Source: Anisodus tanguticus (Eukaryota; Streptophyta; Magnoliopsida; Solanales; Solanaceae). From it: DNA of 64,000 bases. The notes below the pieces were generated by a model. It saw only the letters and a program-made list of their open reading frames with translations. It searched no databases and was not told the DNA's origin. How positions within the stretch are numbered: the stretch's first letter is position 1; the number at the start of each line of letters is the position of its first letter. Of this stretch, positions 9,941 through 24,900 are shown in pieces. A program made the translations under genes and the position numbers. Where the stretch lies: the NCBI GenBank assembly GCA_034509755.1, contig CM067539.1, positions 61,080,513 through 61,144,512 of the forward strand, read 5' to 3'.

Positions 9941-12900
9941 CTAAAGAATAGCAGTACAGCTAATTGTTAGAAAGAAAAGAATAACATGATAGAAAAATAA
10001 GAGCTGTCATCCTCAAACAGGTTGTCTTTCAAATTTATATAGAAGCTAGCGAAAAGAACTGCAATTGCAAATCTTTTCTTCTTTTTTCCCTTTAATGCAT
10101 AGTAATCAGTGAAGTTAACCTATTAATCAAATATGTCCTTTCTTAGGAAGACCATAATATCCACATAACTCATTAAGGGCTACAGCCTAAGCAAGGATAG
10201 GCACAGCAGAGAAAGTGAGCTTCTTCACATGATACCCCTAGTAGGTTTCTCCTTTTGGGGTATCTCTTGTATACGGCCATCTCGGCCTTGTTTTTATTAA
10301 CTAGTTTCTACGAACGTACGTTAATAATTGCACGTTAATGTTAAGTCGATTAGTAACTACACGTACATATATGGTCAATCAATAAAGTGCCTTGTAAATT
10401 CATTTTTTAAAAATAATAATAACAATAATAATAATTGTTTCGATTATTTAATGTTTCGCCATAGGTGCTCCCGTATTATCAAATTTTATTTTCTTTTTAA
10501 TTTAGCACCACTATTCTATTTTAACATGGTTATCTTAGTTTACAATCTTATTTGTAACTTTATGGTATATTTATGGATTGGTCGATTCTTATTTGGAAGG
10601 CTGTAATTTATTAACTGTACGGGTATGAATCGTGTGTCCCCTTAGTAAAATTGATGTTGCTACCTTACAACTTATTGTTGCTAACACTCATGCTTCTTGG
10701 TCAAACATTTGTAAACAACGTTTTATACATGAATGCGTTTCTAGTTCATCCATGTCCATCGACGTAGAACTATCCTACTTTACCCAAAGTTTAATTGTGA
10801 TACATAGTCTTGCAAGCTTATTTTTGCACATGATTAGCTATCATTGTCCATTGAAATCTTGCCCATGTATCTGAATATTATATTTTATCAAAAATATAAA
10901 AAATATTACGTAATTCTCCCCTCCGTCCCCAACCTAAAACCAAGTTTATGTATTTTCTTTTTCTTTCTTATATGAAGTGCATTTTGTAAATTGGGGTTGT
11001 CATTGAGAGTAGTACGATCTCATCGCAATATGCAAATTCAATTTATAAGTAGTTCTTGAAGAAGATTTTTTTAAAGATTAAAAGTAGAATGTAAAATTAA
11101 TTTTCAGGATAAAAATATTTTTATTAACAATTTAAAGCAACCACATGACACACAAAATATGCAAAACACAATTACGACTAAGTAAACTTGAAACCTTATA
11201 GATCAATGACATACAAAAATAATTGATAAAAGAGCAGTGTTTACACGAAAAAGTACTCTCCTCTGTATGTATTCGTAATCACGTAATCACGTACACAATT
11301 GATCCTTATGTAGCCATACGGCTCTAATTGTAATAGAATAACAATAGGATTCTTTATTAGTAATTAGTAACATTAGTAGCATAGTAAGGGTAGTTCAATA
11401 GAAATAGGATTAGTAATTCTAATAGTAATGATAGTAAGGGTATAAAAGTCGTTTAATATCTTAAGGCTATTTTGGTCCACCAACATTTATATTCATGCTT
11501 TTAAAATAATATAGATGAGATACTTAGCTTGATAAAAAAATGATACCCCTTGAATGGGAAAGTTAAGGTTATGGGTCTTTGTACATGCTTTGGTTGAGCA
11601 GACCTGCATTCTAGAATCTCAACCTTACCCTTCTGTACCTTTCTTCTTCAGCACTCACAGGGTACCTTTAACATTACTAAGAAAAATACGAACCCCACGG
11701 TTTTGGCGATTTTGGTTCATGAAGATATAGCTTAGTGGTCACTTATAACTTAAAAGTCCCTTTGGATAATCAATCAGAAGACAAACGACATGAAAAAAGA
11801 CACTGCGAGTACTTTTTGTCTAGCTTTTTTTTTTTTCTGTTCCCTTTTCAGATGAGAAGAAGATCAGGCGTCGTTAATGCACTTTCAAGTGTGTAATAAG
11901 TATGACTCTCTATAGAATAGAAAAGTTTTACTACTTTGATAAATGATAAGAGAGAGGCAAGAGTCATACTTGTCGCAAAGCTGAAAGTTCTTGCATTGTT
12001 TGCATACCCAACGATTTCCGGATACCATTAGAATACAGCAATGAGTACACGCATGCTGTAAATGGACCATAATAAAATCTTCCTTCATTGGAGAAATAGT
12101 TTCACCAAGCTGTGACAAGAAGAAAAATGTGAGAACACAAACGAATGTATAGATAAAAGGAGATTGGCAGTCCATCAGCTTTCAAGACAGGGAACAAAAA
12201 ACTTTTACAGATAGTAAGTGCTTGATAAGAGAGTAGCAATATATTCAAGAGTAGTATCTACAGAGGAAAAATGTTAAATAGTTTAAACCGTTCAAAAAGC
12301 TGCAAGCCACAAACCGTGATGTTTCTTTTGATGAATACACAACATATTTAACAGCAAATCGGTCGACAAGCATTCACAGAAGATGTAGAAAGAAGATTAG
12401 GAGTAAATAAAGTGTTTAGCGGCTAAAAGTACTATATGCATTTGAAGTAGATCCTTAGATGCATTTCCAAAAAGATCAGATTAATAAAGATGTTTAGAGG
12501 CTGAAATTACTTTGTGCATTAGAAGTATATCCTTAGTTGCATTTCCAGAAAGATCAGATTGACCAGATGCTTTAAGAGCTCTTTTTGATATGGTCTTCTT
12601 CATAGCTCCCTTCTTATGATGTTTCCTCCCATCTTCTTCTTGTTGAAGTTGATAAATCATATCCTCTGCTGCACCAGGCCAATAGTCCCCATCAAAATAT
12701 GGCAGGCGAGCTGCAGTCACTTTAGCTTTACATTCGCCCGCGGAGATGAAGAAATGGTCATATAAATTTGTGAGATCTACAACAATTTTTTCCTTCAGAG
12801 CTTTTCTTAACATTGATAAATACCTGGAATATAAGAAAGTGAACCTAGTCAAGAACATAAACCCAAAAGAGCAACATTATGTCACCACATTGCAAGTTCA

Positions 12901-15900
12901 TCAAAACAGATACCAAAGGATTTGAGACTGAAGGACACATTCTAAGACATTGATAACCGTCAAAAATTTATTGAGCTCACCATTCTCTGAGCTTGTCAGA
13001 TTTTGGGGTTTTCTGGATTTCTGGGTGGCAATATAATATATAATCTTCACCCTTCAGTGGAGGACAAGCCCATATATAGCAACTTGTGAATCCACGCTTT
13101 TTGCAATATTCTAAATATCCAATCTGGAATATGATCAAAATACAACAAGAATACTATTATAAGAACCAATAATACAGATAAAGAAATCAACAAACAAAAA
13201 TGATGGAAGAAAAAGATCACCAATATTTCATGGTACACATATGTACGAAGAGCCTCGCCCGAACATGCTTTGATCTCTGGCCTGAAATATTTGACAGAAT
13301 CTAGATACGAGAGATAAACACGACGATGATTTGGTTGTGCGCATTCAGATCCGAATTCCTGAACATACATGCCAAAGAGGCACACTTCTACACCCTCAAT
13401 TTTCTGAAATAACAATAACACCTGAAGGATGCAACTTATTAGTCAGCACTTGAACTTTGATCGCCTAATTGCAAGAGAAATAAGCTAAGAAATGACAGAC
13501 AGAGATCTTAAGACTAAATGCTTGACCTTGACCTAACATACTAAGACAATACAATAGAGTGTAATAGTTACACAGAATATATCTAGCCAATCTCAACTAG
13601 TTAATTGTGGAGTAGTTGATCAATTAATTTAGTATATTTATCAAAGAATAAAGGGCAGCCCGGTGCACTAAGCTCCCGCTATGCGCGGGGTCCGGAGGGC
13701 CGGACCACAAGGGTCTGTTGTACGCAACCTTACCTTGCATTTCTGCCGGAGGCTGTTTCCACGACTTGAACCCATGACCTCCTGGTCACATGGCAGCAAC
13801 TTTACCAGTTACTCCAAGGCTCCCCTTCGATATTTATCAAAGAAAAAATGAATAGAATTAGTCCGCCACTTTATTCCCAAAACAACCATTAAAAAAAAAC
13901 CTCCCAATCCAACCATTGACTTAGACTTTACTGAAGTATAGGCTCCCCCATATAATCACTCTGCTACAGAGCCGGAACTATTACAAAATTCAAGAGTATT
14001 GAGTCACAATTCAGGTTAGGGAAACACGAAATGGACGGATATGGAGTGAACAACAACATACCCAGTGTAATCCCACAAGTGGGGTGTGGGGAGGGTAGGA
14101 TGTACGCAGACCTTACCTCTACCTTTGCGGGGTAGAGAGATTGTTTCCAATAGACCCTCGGCTCAAAAGGAAAGTAAGTCACTGCAGGATTGCAGGAAAT
14201 GAATATGGAGTGAACAAAATCAATTTTTACCTATATAAGGCTCTTATCAAATACCAGAAACACATAATGAGGTGCATGTTATAGAGATCTCTCACACCAA
14301 TATTCATCAAAAACATCTCACAAACCAATAATCTGTTCTCTACCAACAGATTAGATCTACTTTAGACGTATGAATATCCGATATTAACACATGTCAATTT
14401 CCTTGCAATCATTGAACCCAAAATATCAACAACAATTATGTGACGATTGGACAATTTTTCAAAGAAACTTGTTACAAAAGTTTCTTAAAAACATTTAGCG
14501 CAAAACAGTGATAAACTGTTATAGGAAAACAATTGTGTCAAGGTGAGATGTTTCCTGAACTCATTAAACTAGAATTATAACCAATTATTATATAAACTTT
14601 CAACCAAACCCCTTACTGTACCTGAATGTTATGCATTATCCTTGACATCATGCATTAATTTAATACAAAAGTTTTTATTATATAAATATAAGAAAATATA
14701 AATGCAAGGTAAGGCTGCGTACAATAGACCCTTGTGGTCCGGCCCTTCCCCGGAGCTCGACGAACCAACTTCAGGCCTTGATTCGTCCTCCGCAAGGAAG
14801 GAACGAGTCGGTTCCCCGCGCATAGCAGGAGCTTAGTGCACCGGGCTGCCTTTTTTTATATATTTATAAAAAAAAATGGGTGAATAATAATTACATTTTG
14901 AAGAAAATTACATAAGATTTAATTAATTCTAAAATATCATAACAATCATATGAAAGAAAAAAGTGAAATTGGAAAAACTAACTCACTAAAAAGGGGGCTC
15001 AAAGTAATATTTAAAAGAATGTGACCATCATAGAAACATGTTTGGCTTGCTTTGGTTTGTTTCAAATAACAAACTCATACCAACATTTATTTTAATTCTG
15101 TGAATATGTTCCTTTTCACAATTAAACAACTTTCTTTTGTAGAAATCAAAAGAAGGGCCAAAGTGTACCTTTGACTTATATGGGAACTCCAACGGATAGT
15201 TCTCTTCTTGAAAGACCTCAAGAAACCTTGATTTCACTTCTAACTTTTTGTCTACTGATGACACAACCCTTACAACGAGCCCTTCAGCACCAGGAACCTG
15301 GAAATAAGAAACATACATAAGTGAACAATTGCCGACGAACATATCAATAAACAGAACTTAGAAGAAACAACATACCCAGTGTAATCCCACAAGTGGGGTC
15401 TGGGAAGGATAGAGTGTACACAGATCTTACCCCTACCTGGGGAAGTAGAGAGGTTGTTTCTGATAGACTCGACATAGGTCAAATAGGAAGAACTTAGAAG
15501 AAACACCAGAACTAAACATTTTTTCCAATAGGAAACGAGTTTCTATATTTTATTATGAAAAAGTTTAAGCAATTGAGCAGTTCAATCCACAAGCTAAGTT
15601 ATCTCCCTACAGGGGATATGAATGGAAGCTAACATTTGTCTCAGTACTTAATATTCTCTAAGGACTGCAAGATTATCCCAAGTGAGTCTTACGACCCGGC
15701 ATAAGCTCTTGGTGATAGATTTGGAGATTAAGAGAAGGAAGAAGAAAAGGGTTGTGGACCGGCCAAGGATCAAATGGAGTAACTTAACTATGGGCAGTGC
15801 CCAGGAAAGGGAGGAGAAGCTGGTGGCTATGGGGCCCTGGGGGAGTAGCGGGGATGCGAGCGGCATGTGGGATAGGACGGCGAGATGCATTAAGGAAGCA

Positions 15901-18900
15901 ACTAGAGAGGTGTTGGGAGTCTCCAGAGGTCGATCTGGTAGGCATCGAGGGGACTGGTGGTGGAATGGTGAAGTTCAAAGGAAGGAGGCGGCAAGAAGGT
16001 GGCGTATGCGCAGTTGGTAGAGAGTAAGGATGGGGAGGAAAAGCGGGCGAACCGGGAAAGATATAAGACCGCTAGGAAGGAGGCAAAGTCAGCGGTTACG
16101 ACAGCAAAAACGCCTGCTTTTGAGCGCTTGTATGCTGAATTAGAGGACAAAGGCGGGGCTAAGAGGTTATACAGGCTAGCCAAGGCGAGAGAGAGGCGAG
16201 CCCGTGACCTGGACCAAGTGAAGTGCATCAAGGACGAGAACGGCGAGGTATTGGTGGAGGAGACACTCATTAGACGGAGATGTCAAGCATACTTCCATAA
16301 ACTCTTGAACGAGGGAGACAGAGATATTGTGTTGGGGGATCTTGAACTCAGTGGAAGACATCGCAATTTTGGGTATTGTAGATATATAAAGGTTGATGAG
16401 GTTAAAAGTGCTATTCGTAGGATGCGTAGGGGGAGGGCATCCAGATGAGAACCCGGTGAATTTTTGGAAAAGAGCGGGTAAGGCTAGTCTGGAGTGGCTG
16501 ACTAGGCTGTTTAATGTCGTTATTAGGACGGCAAAAATGCCTGAAGAATGGAGGGGAAGTAATAGTGATCCAGTTGTATAAGAACAAATGTGACATTCAG
16601 AATTGCAATAACTATAGAGGTATCAAGTTGTTAAGCCACACTATGAAAGTGTGGGAGAGTGGTGGAGTTGCGGGTAAGGAAAGACATGTCTATTTCCGAG
16701 AACCAGTTCGGATTAATGTCGGGACGCTCGACTACGGAAACCATACATCTTATTCGGAGGTTGGTGGAGCAGTACATGGAGAGAAAGGACCTTCACATGG
16801 TGTTTATCGACCTGAAAAAGATATGACAAAGTCCAAAGGGAGATTCTTTGGAGATTCTAGAAGATTAAAGGTGTGTTGGTGGCATATATTAGGGCGATCA
16901 AAGACATGTACAATGGAGCAAAGACCCGGGAGGAGACTCGGAGCACTTTCCGGTGGTGATGGAATTGCATCAGGGATCAACTTTTAGCCCATTTTTATTT
17001 GACTTAGTGTTGGATGAACTGACGGGAAAAATTCAAGGGGAAGTGTCATGGTGTATGTTATTTGCGAACGGCATAGTTCTGATCGAAGAGACTCGCGGCG
17101 GAGTTAATGCTAAGTTGGAGATTTGGAGACAGACCATGGAGTGCAAAGGGTTCAAGTTGAGCAGAACCAAGACGGAATATTTAAAGTGCAAGTTCAGCGA
17201 CGTAGCATATGAGGAGGGCGTGGAAGTGAGACTTGAGGCACAGGTCATCTAAAAGCAAGGAAGTTTTAAGTATCTTGGGTCCATTATTCAAGGAAATTGA
17301 GATTGATGACGATGTCACACATCGTATTGGGGCAGGGTGGATGAAATGGAGGTTCGCCTCTGGAGTCTTGCGTGATAAAAAGGTGCCACCAAAACTTAAA
17401 TGCAAGTTCTATAAAGTGGTAGTTAGACCTACTACATTGTATGGGGTTGAGTGTTGGTCACCCAAGAAGTCACACGCCCAAAAGATGAAGGTGGCGGAGA
17501 TGAGGATGTTGCAATGGATGTGTGGGCATACTAAGAAGGACAGGATTAGAAATGAAGTTATCCTGAATAAGGTGGGAGTGGCCTCGGTGGCGGACAAGAT
17601 GCGGAAAGCGAGGCTGAGATGGTTCGGGCATGTTCAGAGGAGAAACTCGAATGCCCTGGTGCGGAGGTGTGAGAAGTTAGCTTTAGACAGGTCTAGAAGA
17701 GGTCGAGGTAGACCGAAAAAGTATTGGGGAAAAGTGATTAGACAGGACTTGACGCAGTTGCAACTCACCGAGGACATGACCTTTAGATAGGAGGTTGTGG
17801 AGGACGCGAATTAGGACAGAGGGTTAGGTAGTATTATGGGTCTCGTGTATCTTTCCATGCTAGCAGGCGTAGTGTTACCTTGTAGGTTCTTGTCTTTCGA
17901 TTTCCTGTTACTATTTGCCATTTCTTGTTCTCTGATTATCGTACTGGTTGATGCATTTATTGTTAAAATTTCTCCATCAGTATTTTGCAATGATTCTTTA
18001 CTTTACTTTACTCTACTCTACTTTATTCAAATCTTATCTAACCTTTTTTGTCATGTTGTCATGTTTTCTCTTGAGCCGAGGGTCTTTCGAAAACAGTCTC
18101 TCTACATCCCAAGGTATAGGTAAGGTCTGCGTACACTCTACCCTCCCCAGACATTACTATGTGGGATTACACTGGGTATGTTGTTGTTTGTATCTTTTGA
18201 AAAAGGAAAATAAGATATTTTACTTCTATGTCACTTTTTGTAAGAAGGTTTAAGGCATTCCATAATCTGGACTTAAGCATAAACAACTATTCTGGTTGAA
18301 GTAGTGAATGCAGCATCCACCATAAAAACCACCGAGTTTTATGATGTTTAGAGAACCAATTTTTTTTAATAGCATGACTTCTGCTCCCGGAGCTGTTTTG
18401 GACTCTAATATACTGGGGAGGGCACCCCCTTGATGATGACTATCAATCAAAACTATATGCCCATTTACCTATCACAACAATGAATTTGGTATCACCAGTA
18501 TCAATACATCATGCTCTCATCTTAAAACAATGAAACTTTAACATGTTGGCTGCAGTATTCAAAACTCAAGCCAATTGACTTACCTCATCATAACTTTTTC
18601 CTTCACGTATTGCTCTATTCTCTCTTTCCTTCTTCAAAACGCGATCTAATCGTTTCTCAATATGATCACTGAGATGTGTCTGAGGCAGATCTTTTGCTCC
18701 AAGAACAGCACTTTGTGGTAAGGGCTTACGCTCACCTCTTTCAACCTCTATAATATAGCAATTGGGACAGGTATACTCAGCTTGCCCGCCATCATTCCTC
18801 CTACCATTGAACAGTGCACAAATCTGATGTTGCCAAGCTTCACACTTATCACATTGAACCCACTGCACAAAACAGCAACTTTTATTTTAACAAAAATAAT

Positions 18901-21900
18901 AAATATTCAAAATTCAGAACAATGAAGAGAACATTGTAAGCTGCTGGAAAAAAGTGTAGAGCGTGATTTTTTTTAATTAATTTCTTAAAAAATGAAATCT
19001 TCTGAAGTAAATTCCAAAAGGAGGGACAAATACCCATTCTTCAGTTTCCTCATCATTTTTCTTTTTCTCCATCCGCGCCTTCGGAATAGTGGTCCCATCA
19101 ACAACAATGGTGTCTCCACGAGCCTCATTATAGCATGGAATGCAGAAGAAGTGTCTAGTATCACCAGTTCCAATGGTATAATACATTGCGTTTCGTTTAA
19201 TACGAGCACCACAAGGAGTACAATATATAGGCGGAGGTTCAAAATTCAGCTTCTCAACTGCACATAATTGACATGAATTTTCACTCATGGAGTGTTCCAT
19301 CGCTTGATTTTTTTCTGCTTTTGCTTTGCTCTGTCAAGTAAAAAAGAAATCAAAATTTCACTCTTTGAAACGATAACATATACCGATCAGAAAATAAAAC
19401 AAAAATGCCGGTAGAATATATGGCACAGATACTGATAATGCAGCAATGTTTCCTACCACGTACTAATGAAAAGTAAATTAAAAGTGAGGTTTTGATTGTC
19501 TTTTGAAGTTTCTAAGAGGGAAAATATTTAAGTATAATAGAGTAGGTGTTTCATTTCTCAACAACTATAAATGGATACACCCTATAGTCCTTAGGTCCAA
19601 AACTTACCTCCTGAAGGAATATAATTCACTACTAAGATACACATAGGGGCAACCCGGTGCACTAAGCTCCCGCTATAAGCGGGGTCCAGGGAAGGGCCAA
19701 GCCACAAGGGTCTATTGTACGCAGCCTTACCTCACATTTCTGCAAGAGGTTGTTTCCACGGCTTGAACCCATGACCTCCTGGTCACATGGCAGCAACTTT
19801 ACCAGTTACTTCAAGGCTCCCCTTCTCTACTAAGATACACATACTAGATCGTAAATTACATAAATTAGTTTATCATTGTGTCTCAGCTCTGTATATCAAA
19901 AATAATGCTATACTACTTTGAGGGTGTATCTTCTTGATAGAAAATTCAGCTAGCAGGCGATATATTTAGGCAAATATTTTACGACTCAACAAACAGAACA
20001 GCAAATACATTTTAGGTTATTTCTTCTCAATGCAATAACTAGGTACATGCAAAACTCAGTTCAACAATGAACCATGAACGCATAACTCTAACTTAGACAA
20101 GTTTAGAATCGTTTACAAGTTTCTCAAAACATGTATGCATTTAGTCCTTTAAGCAAGCATCACCCCTTTTCTAAGGCAGCTCCCCAACACCATGATTTTG
20201 ACTAATAATGATTAAAAAGCTGTTATTACGAAAAGATTTAAAACATCAACACCAATTCATTTTAAAACACATGATATTTGGCAGTAAATGTGTATGTCAG
20301 ACAACTAACAATAGCATGCAAGAGAGACCTGGCCAACCCATCGCCTCAGACCAATAATGTGTTCTCGGACTTGCTCTGGGGTGAATAATTCAGTCATTGA
20401 TACACCCTTTATTGTAGGCTTCCCAGACTTGGATCCACTGGTGCTTTCAGGGGGTGCTGACGTATTTTCCTGTTTAGGCTGAACAATGTCCTTTTCAGTC
20501 TTAATATTTTCCTGTTTTACAAGACAAGCTGCATTACTTGATACAACAGGATCACCATCAGGCTTTTGAGTGCAGGTACCATCCAAATTGTCATTTCGTA
20601 TGTCAATACTCCCGGGACTGACTTGCACAGCCTTAGCAGGAATTTCCATCATTACATCAGTAACTTCAGATTTCATTGTCACATCATTGCTGTGCTGTTC
20701 AACGAGCTGGGCACTTTGGGTAACATGAGACTGGCCGGCGGAAACTGACATAAAACAATTTTCAGCTTCCAAGATAAGAGATTGAGAAGGTTGCTCAATC
20801 TTCGTGCGCTTAAGAGAAGACTGCAAATCTTCTGTTTGAACTGGCACCGAACTCTGCTTGGCAGTCAACCTGGAAGCAATTTCACCAGCACCATAGGATC
20901 TACAAGTACCATTAGCAGAATTTGGCATATCCGAATTACAGCCAGGACGAGCAACTTTCTGCTGTGCCCGTACAAATTTTCTGACAGGAATGCAAACAGG
21001 ACAGTTTAGATCTCTGCACCGTCTATAGTGATTAATTAAGACCCTTGTTGCAGGGCAGCGAGGATATTGACACTCAAAAGTGCTGCATCGTTCCATATGC
21101 TTCACAAGTTTTTGAGCTTTTATGCAATTCTGCTCTGCACATTTCCCTTCAGGAGCAGAACATCCACGTGCATGCGTCAAAAATAATAGCCACTTCTGCT
21201 GATTGTAATACTGTCGTTCACGAGGAAGGTCATTAAATCTGCAGATGGAGCTGCTTGAGTTATTGGTAGCAACTGCTCTATTACCAAAAGGTTGACCGAC
21301 CGGTGATCTCTCTGTGGACAAATTATTTGGATAAGCTTCCTCCTTCCTGGAAGTTCTCTGACACAATTCCTCTTGCACATTTTGCTTATCTGAGAAGCTG
21401 CCTGGTATTTGACTCCCATCTTGCGACTTGGAATACCACTGACCCTGAAATACTGCATCTGAATGAACTCCATTAGAGAAAAAAGCTGAAATGACTCTTA
21501 GAATCAGTAACAAACTGTTGAGAATTCAACAATTGATGCTTTTGTTCTGAAGGCTGAGACACTGACAAAAGGATATCCTGCTGACTAGACGGAGGAGGGA
21601 GCAACTGAGTACCTTTAGAATGGTCTTCAATGGAATTTGGCTGAAACTGATTTATGTCAGAAAACTGAAATTGCTCAGCATTGACCCGAGAGTGTTGAGC
21701 TTCATCATGATTTCCAGGCTCAGACTTTACCTGAATACCAAGATCAGAAGGTAACTGAGCTTGACCAAAAGCATTGCTCCTTGACAAAATTTGGTGCTGC
21801 TGATTTTGCAGCTTTTGTTGGGGTTGAGGTTGAACAAGTTGGTGTTGCTCCTGGAACTGCTGAGGCGGCTGTTGAAAATGTTGATGCTGATAGGAAGATA

Positions 21901-24900
21901 AATTGTTATCTCCCACTGAATGCTGGGACTGAAAGTTCATCTTTGCTGACTGATCAACTGGTTGAACCTTTATATTTGGCATCTGCCCAGAGGCAGTCAA
22001 GTTTGACTGATTAGTAATCAAAGGAGAGTTTGTTTTGGACATGGACTGTAAGGCTACAGCACTCGGTTTTTGATTATTCATGACCATTCCCACAGAAGAA
22101 ACAGGAAGACACAAGTTTCCAGACCCCGAAGTATCTGCATGGCTGATACCATATCTATCACCTGTCACTAAAAAAAGAAGAAAAAAATAGTTCTCATTAT
22201 TTGAAGCTTGCAACAATCAGATTGCAGGAGTTATTTTCAGTAATTGTTGAGGGTGGGGGCACCTTGCATTAATGGTTGATGTTGTTGATCAAAATTCTGC
22301 GGCAATGACTTTGAAGAGTTCCCGTACGTGGTTGCTGGTATATAGCCATCAGATGCTGAACCATTCACCAAGTGCAAATTGTTTCCAATCATTCCAAGTC
22401 CCCCACCATTCATAGGCCCAGTTAACTGTCCATAGGATCTATTCTGAAATCCTGACCTGATTCCACCACCCACATGGCTGCCAACTGTATGCAGTATACG
22501 GCTGTTTTGAGCAGCAACATGCTGCTTTTGTTGCAGAGGCTGTGAAACACTTGGGGAATCAACACTAGAAAATGCAGCAATACTACTGGGTGAGTCCAAA
22601 TTCATGGAAGACTGTGCACTAGTGTTACTATTCAAATTAGCACCACCACTGGAATTAAACCCAGGAGTGGGGATCATTTGGCTTGTCATTCCTTGCCCAC
22701 TCATTGATGGTACCAAATTATTCCCACCCGAACTGACCAAGAAATTGGAAGTTGGCTGTTGATATCCATTTGTCAAACACACTGCAAGGATAAGTACAAA
22801 GTGAAATAAATCCTTAATAACCTAGAAAATAATTATACCATCAGTAGAACTAAAAGAAAAGCAAATGTACCACTGGAAGACACATTAGTCATTGGCAAGA
22901 AGCTTCCAGCATTAACAGTAGAGGATGCAATGGTACTCCCAGCAGCCATGGAACTGTCAACAGATGATGTTCCAATTAGGGCCGAATTCGCACTTTGCGC
23001 CATGCCTGGAGTTGGTATCATTGTACCAACAGAGCCAGAAGAATTAACACGAGAGAATCGCTGGTTTTGATTGTTCATCCGAAGGCCTTTAATCAGGCCA
23101 TATAAGCGGTTCTCCAAAGTTGTCAGATTCAAATACTCCTCCTAACATGACGAAGTGCTAAGTCAACAAGCAAAATAAATAGAATATATTTTCATCATAA
23201 CACTTTCTAGGGGTCTTTTAGCTTTATTAGAGATTCTTATGCCAGCAGGAAATATAGAGAACTTCTAGTACTTTCATTTTTATTTGTACAATGTTGGCCT
23301 GAGATGAATTTAAATGGGGAACATGGTCGGTAGGATCCATAGCCAACCCCAACTTGTTTGGGACTATCGTCTTTTCATCACAGCAGAAACACGTAAACAA
23401 CTGCATAAAGAGCAGAGCTGAAATAGCAAACCTTTGTTGATGCACTTTTAAACAAGCCCTCCTCCAAGCGTTTAACTATATCCATAACCTTCTTGGGAGG
23501 TTTCTCATGGGCTTGCTGCCGCTGCATGAGATACTCGTAGCTGAAAAACAGAAAGGTTGCAAAACTCTCATCAGTTCTCACCATCATAAAACTTATCAGA
23601 ATTGCAGTAGAATCAATTTCATAAATAGTGGTTAAAGGATTCCAAGTGGGTTTAGAAGAAAGTCATGAAAAACAAAAACAAGCATATGTTGGATAGGCTT
23701 AGCAGAGGAAACATGAAATAAATGAACCAATAGGCAGAAAATAATACTGTTTACTTGGCACACAGAAAATACTCAGCCATTAAATGAATCGTAGAGTCAT
23801 CAAAAGCACCCAAATGTAAGAAAATAAAAGCTCTTTACTTTGGCACACAGAAAATATCTGCCTGCCAAATTATATACTCCATGTTATCAGCCAATTAAAG
23901 GTGAAAGAGGAAAAAATAAAACTGATCAATGGTAGTTGCACCCAGCAACTGAATAAAATAAATATTCACCAAAAAGGGCTGATCAAAGCATCAGCACAGT
24001 AAACGTCAATTTACTTGCATTCTACAGGATTAGAACTTCCCAAAATCCATGAATCAACATATATCACATGCATGCAGATAGCAAATCTGTACCGACGCCC
24101 CTCTGCAAACTTAAGTAGTTCATGAACAGTGCCTCAAAGTTCTCTCCTTATCCTTCTTTCATTGTTGTATTTAAATAGGAAACACCATACTCTACTACTC
24201 TGAAGTGAAAGATTCACCCTAGAAAGATCTCACAACCAACAATCAACTTATAACAGAATTTTACACTAACCTGAGAAAACAGCTTGCATTGAGGCGCCTC
24301 TCAAAAAGTGAGTCAGAAGAGATCATAGGAGGATCCAAGCAAATGAGTAAGTATCATATTAATCAAACAATCAATGATGCCTACTCTGTCTTCTGCACTA
24401 CTCGGTCACATTTCATTCAAATACCAAATAAATTGTCTTAAAAGGGTTTTCTAAAACTAGAAGGTCCTCTAAGTATCACCTATCAAAAAGATAAGGTTCT
24501 CAAAGTATCATAGTCTGACTAAATGCTAAATGCCAAAGAATCAACATGATTTGCCACTATTGAGAAATGATGTTGAGAAAATAAATGCCTACAATGCAGA
24601 TACAACACAATTTATAAAACGTGCCTTATTCTCACATGACCTAATATATTCTACATTAAAACAATATTTTGTTCCGAAGGTGAAGGAAAACTAGTTATAA
24701 GATATGGCTCATCAACTTTGATAAATTAGTCCTCACAGTATTGATAAGTTAGCCATTAACGGCTTGTTACTTCAGTTGATCTACACCATCCAACTCCCAC
24801 ACCCCTCCCTGCCAAAAGCAACAGAATAATGGAAGGAAGAAAGCACCTTGGAGACATTTTAATGGATGCAAAAGAACATACTTTCTTACATCTTATTTGA

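Larger units (their letters stand above)
11970..15297 (-). other. HAC exons 8-12: acetyltransferase core and first ZZ finger
   Basis: Exon 8 opens VPGAEGLVVRVVSSVDKKLE. Exons 9-10 hold VEVCLFGMYVQEFGSE, RRVYLSYLDSVKYFRP, HEILIGYLEYCKKRGFTSCY and IWACPPLKGEDYILYCHP. Exon 11 has VTAARLPYFDGDYWPGAAED. These are hallmark stretches of the KAT11 (CBP/p300-type) catalytic domain, and no stop or gap breaks them. Exon 12 carries the first ZZ finger (CTHCCILMVSGNRWVCKQCK), completed by exon 13 (LCDKCYE). The core therefore looks functional. Confidence 0.9.

Noticed and set aside
10328..10874. Two plus-strand frames in HAC intron 12
   Set aside because: AT-rich composition, no domain, and they lie within a supported intron of the opposite strand.
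13649..13830. A and B box motifs suggesting a tRNA gene
   Set aside because: The rest follows the Au SINE body with target duplications; no cloverleaf with an anticodon arm was seen.
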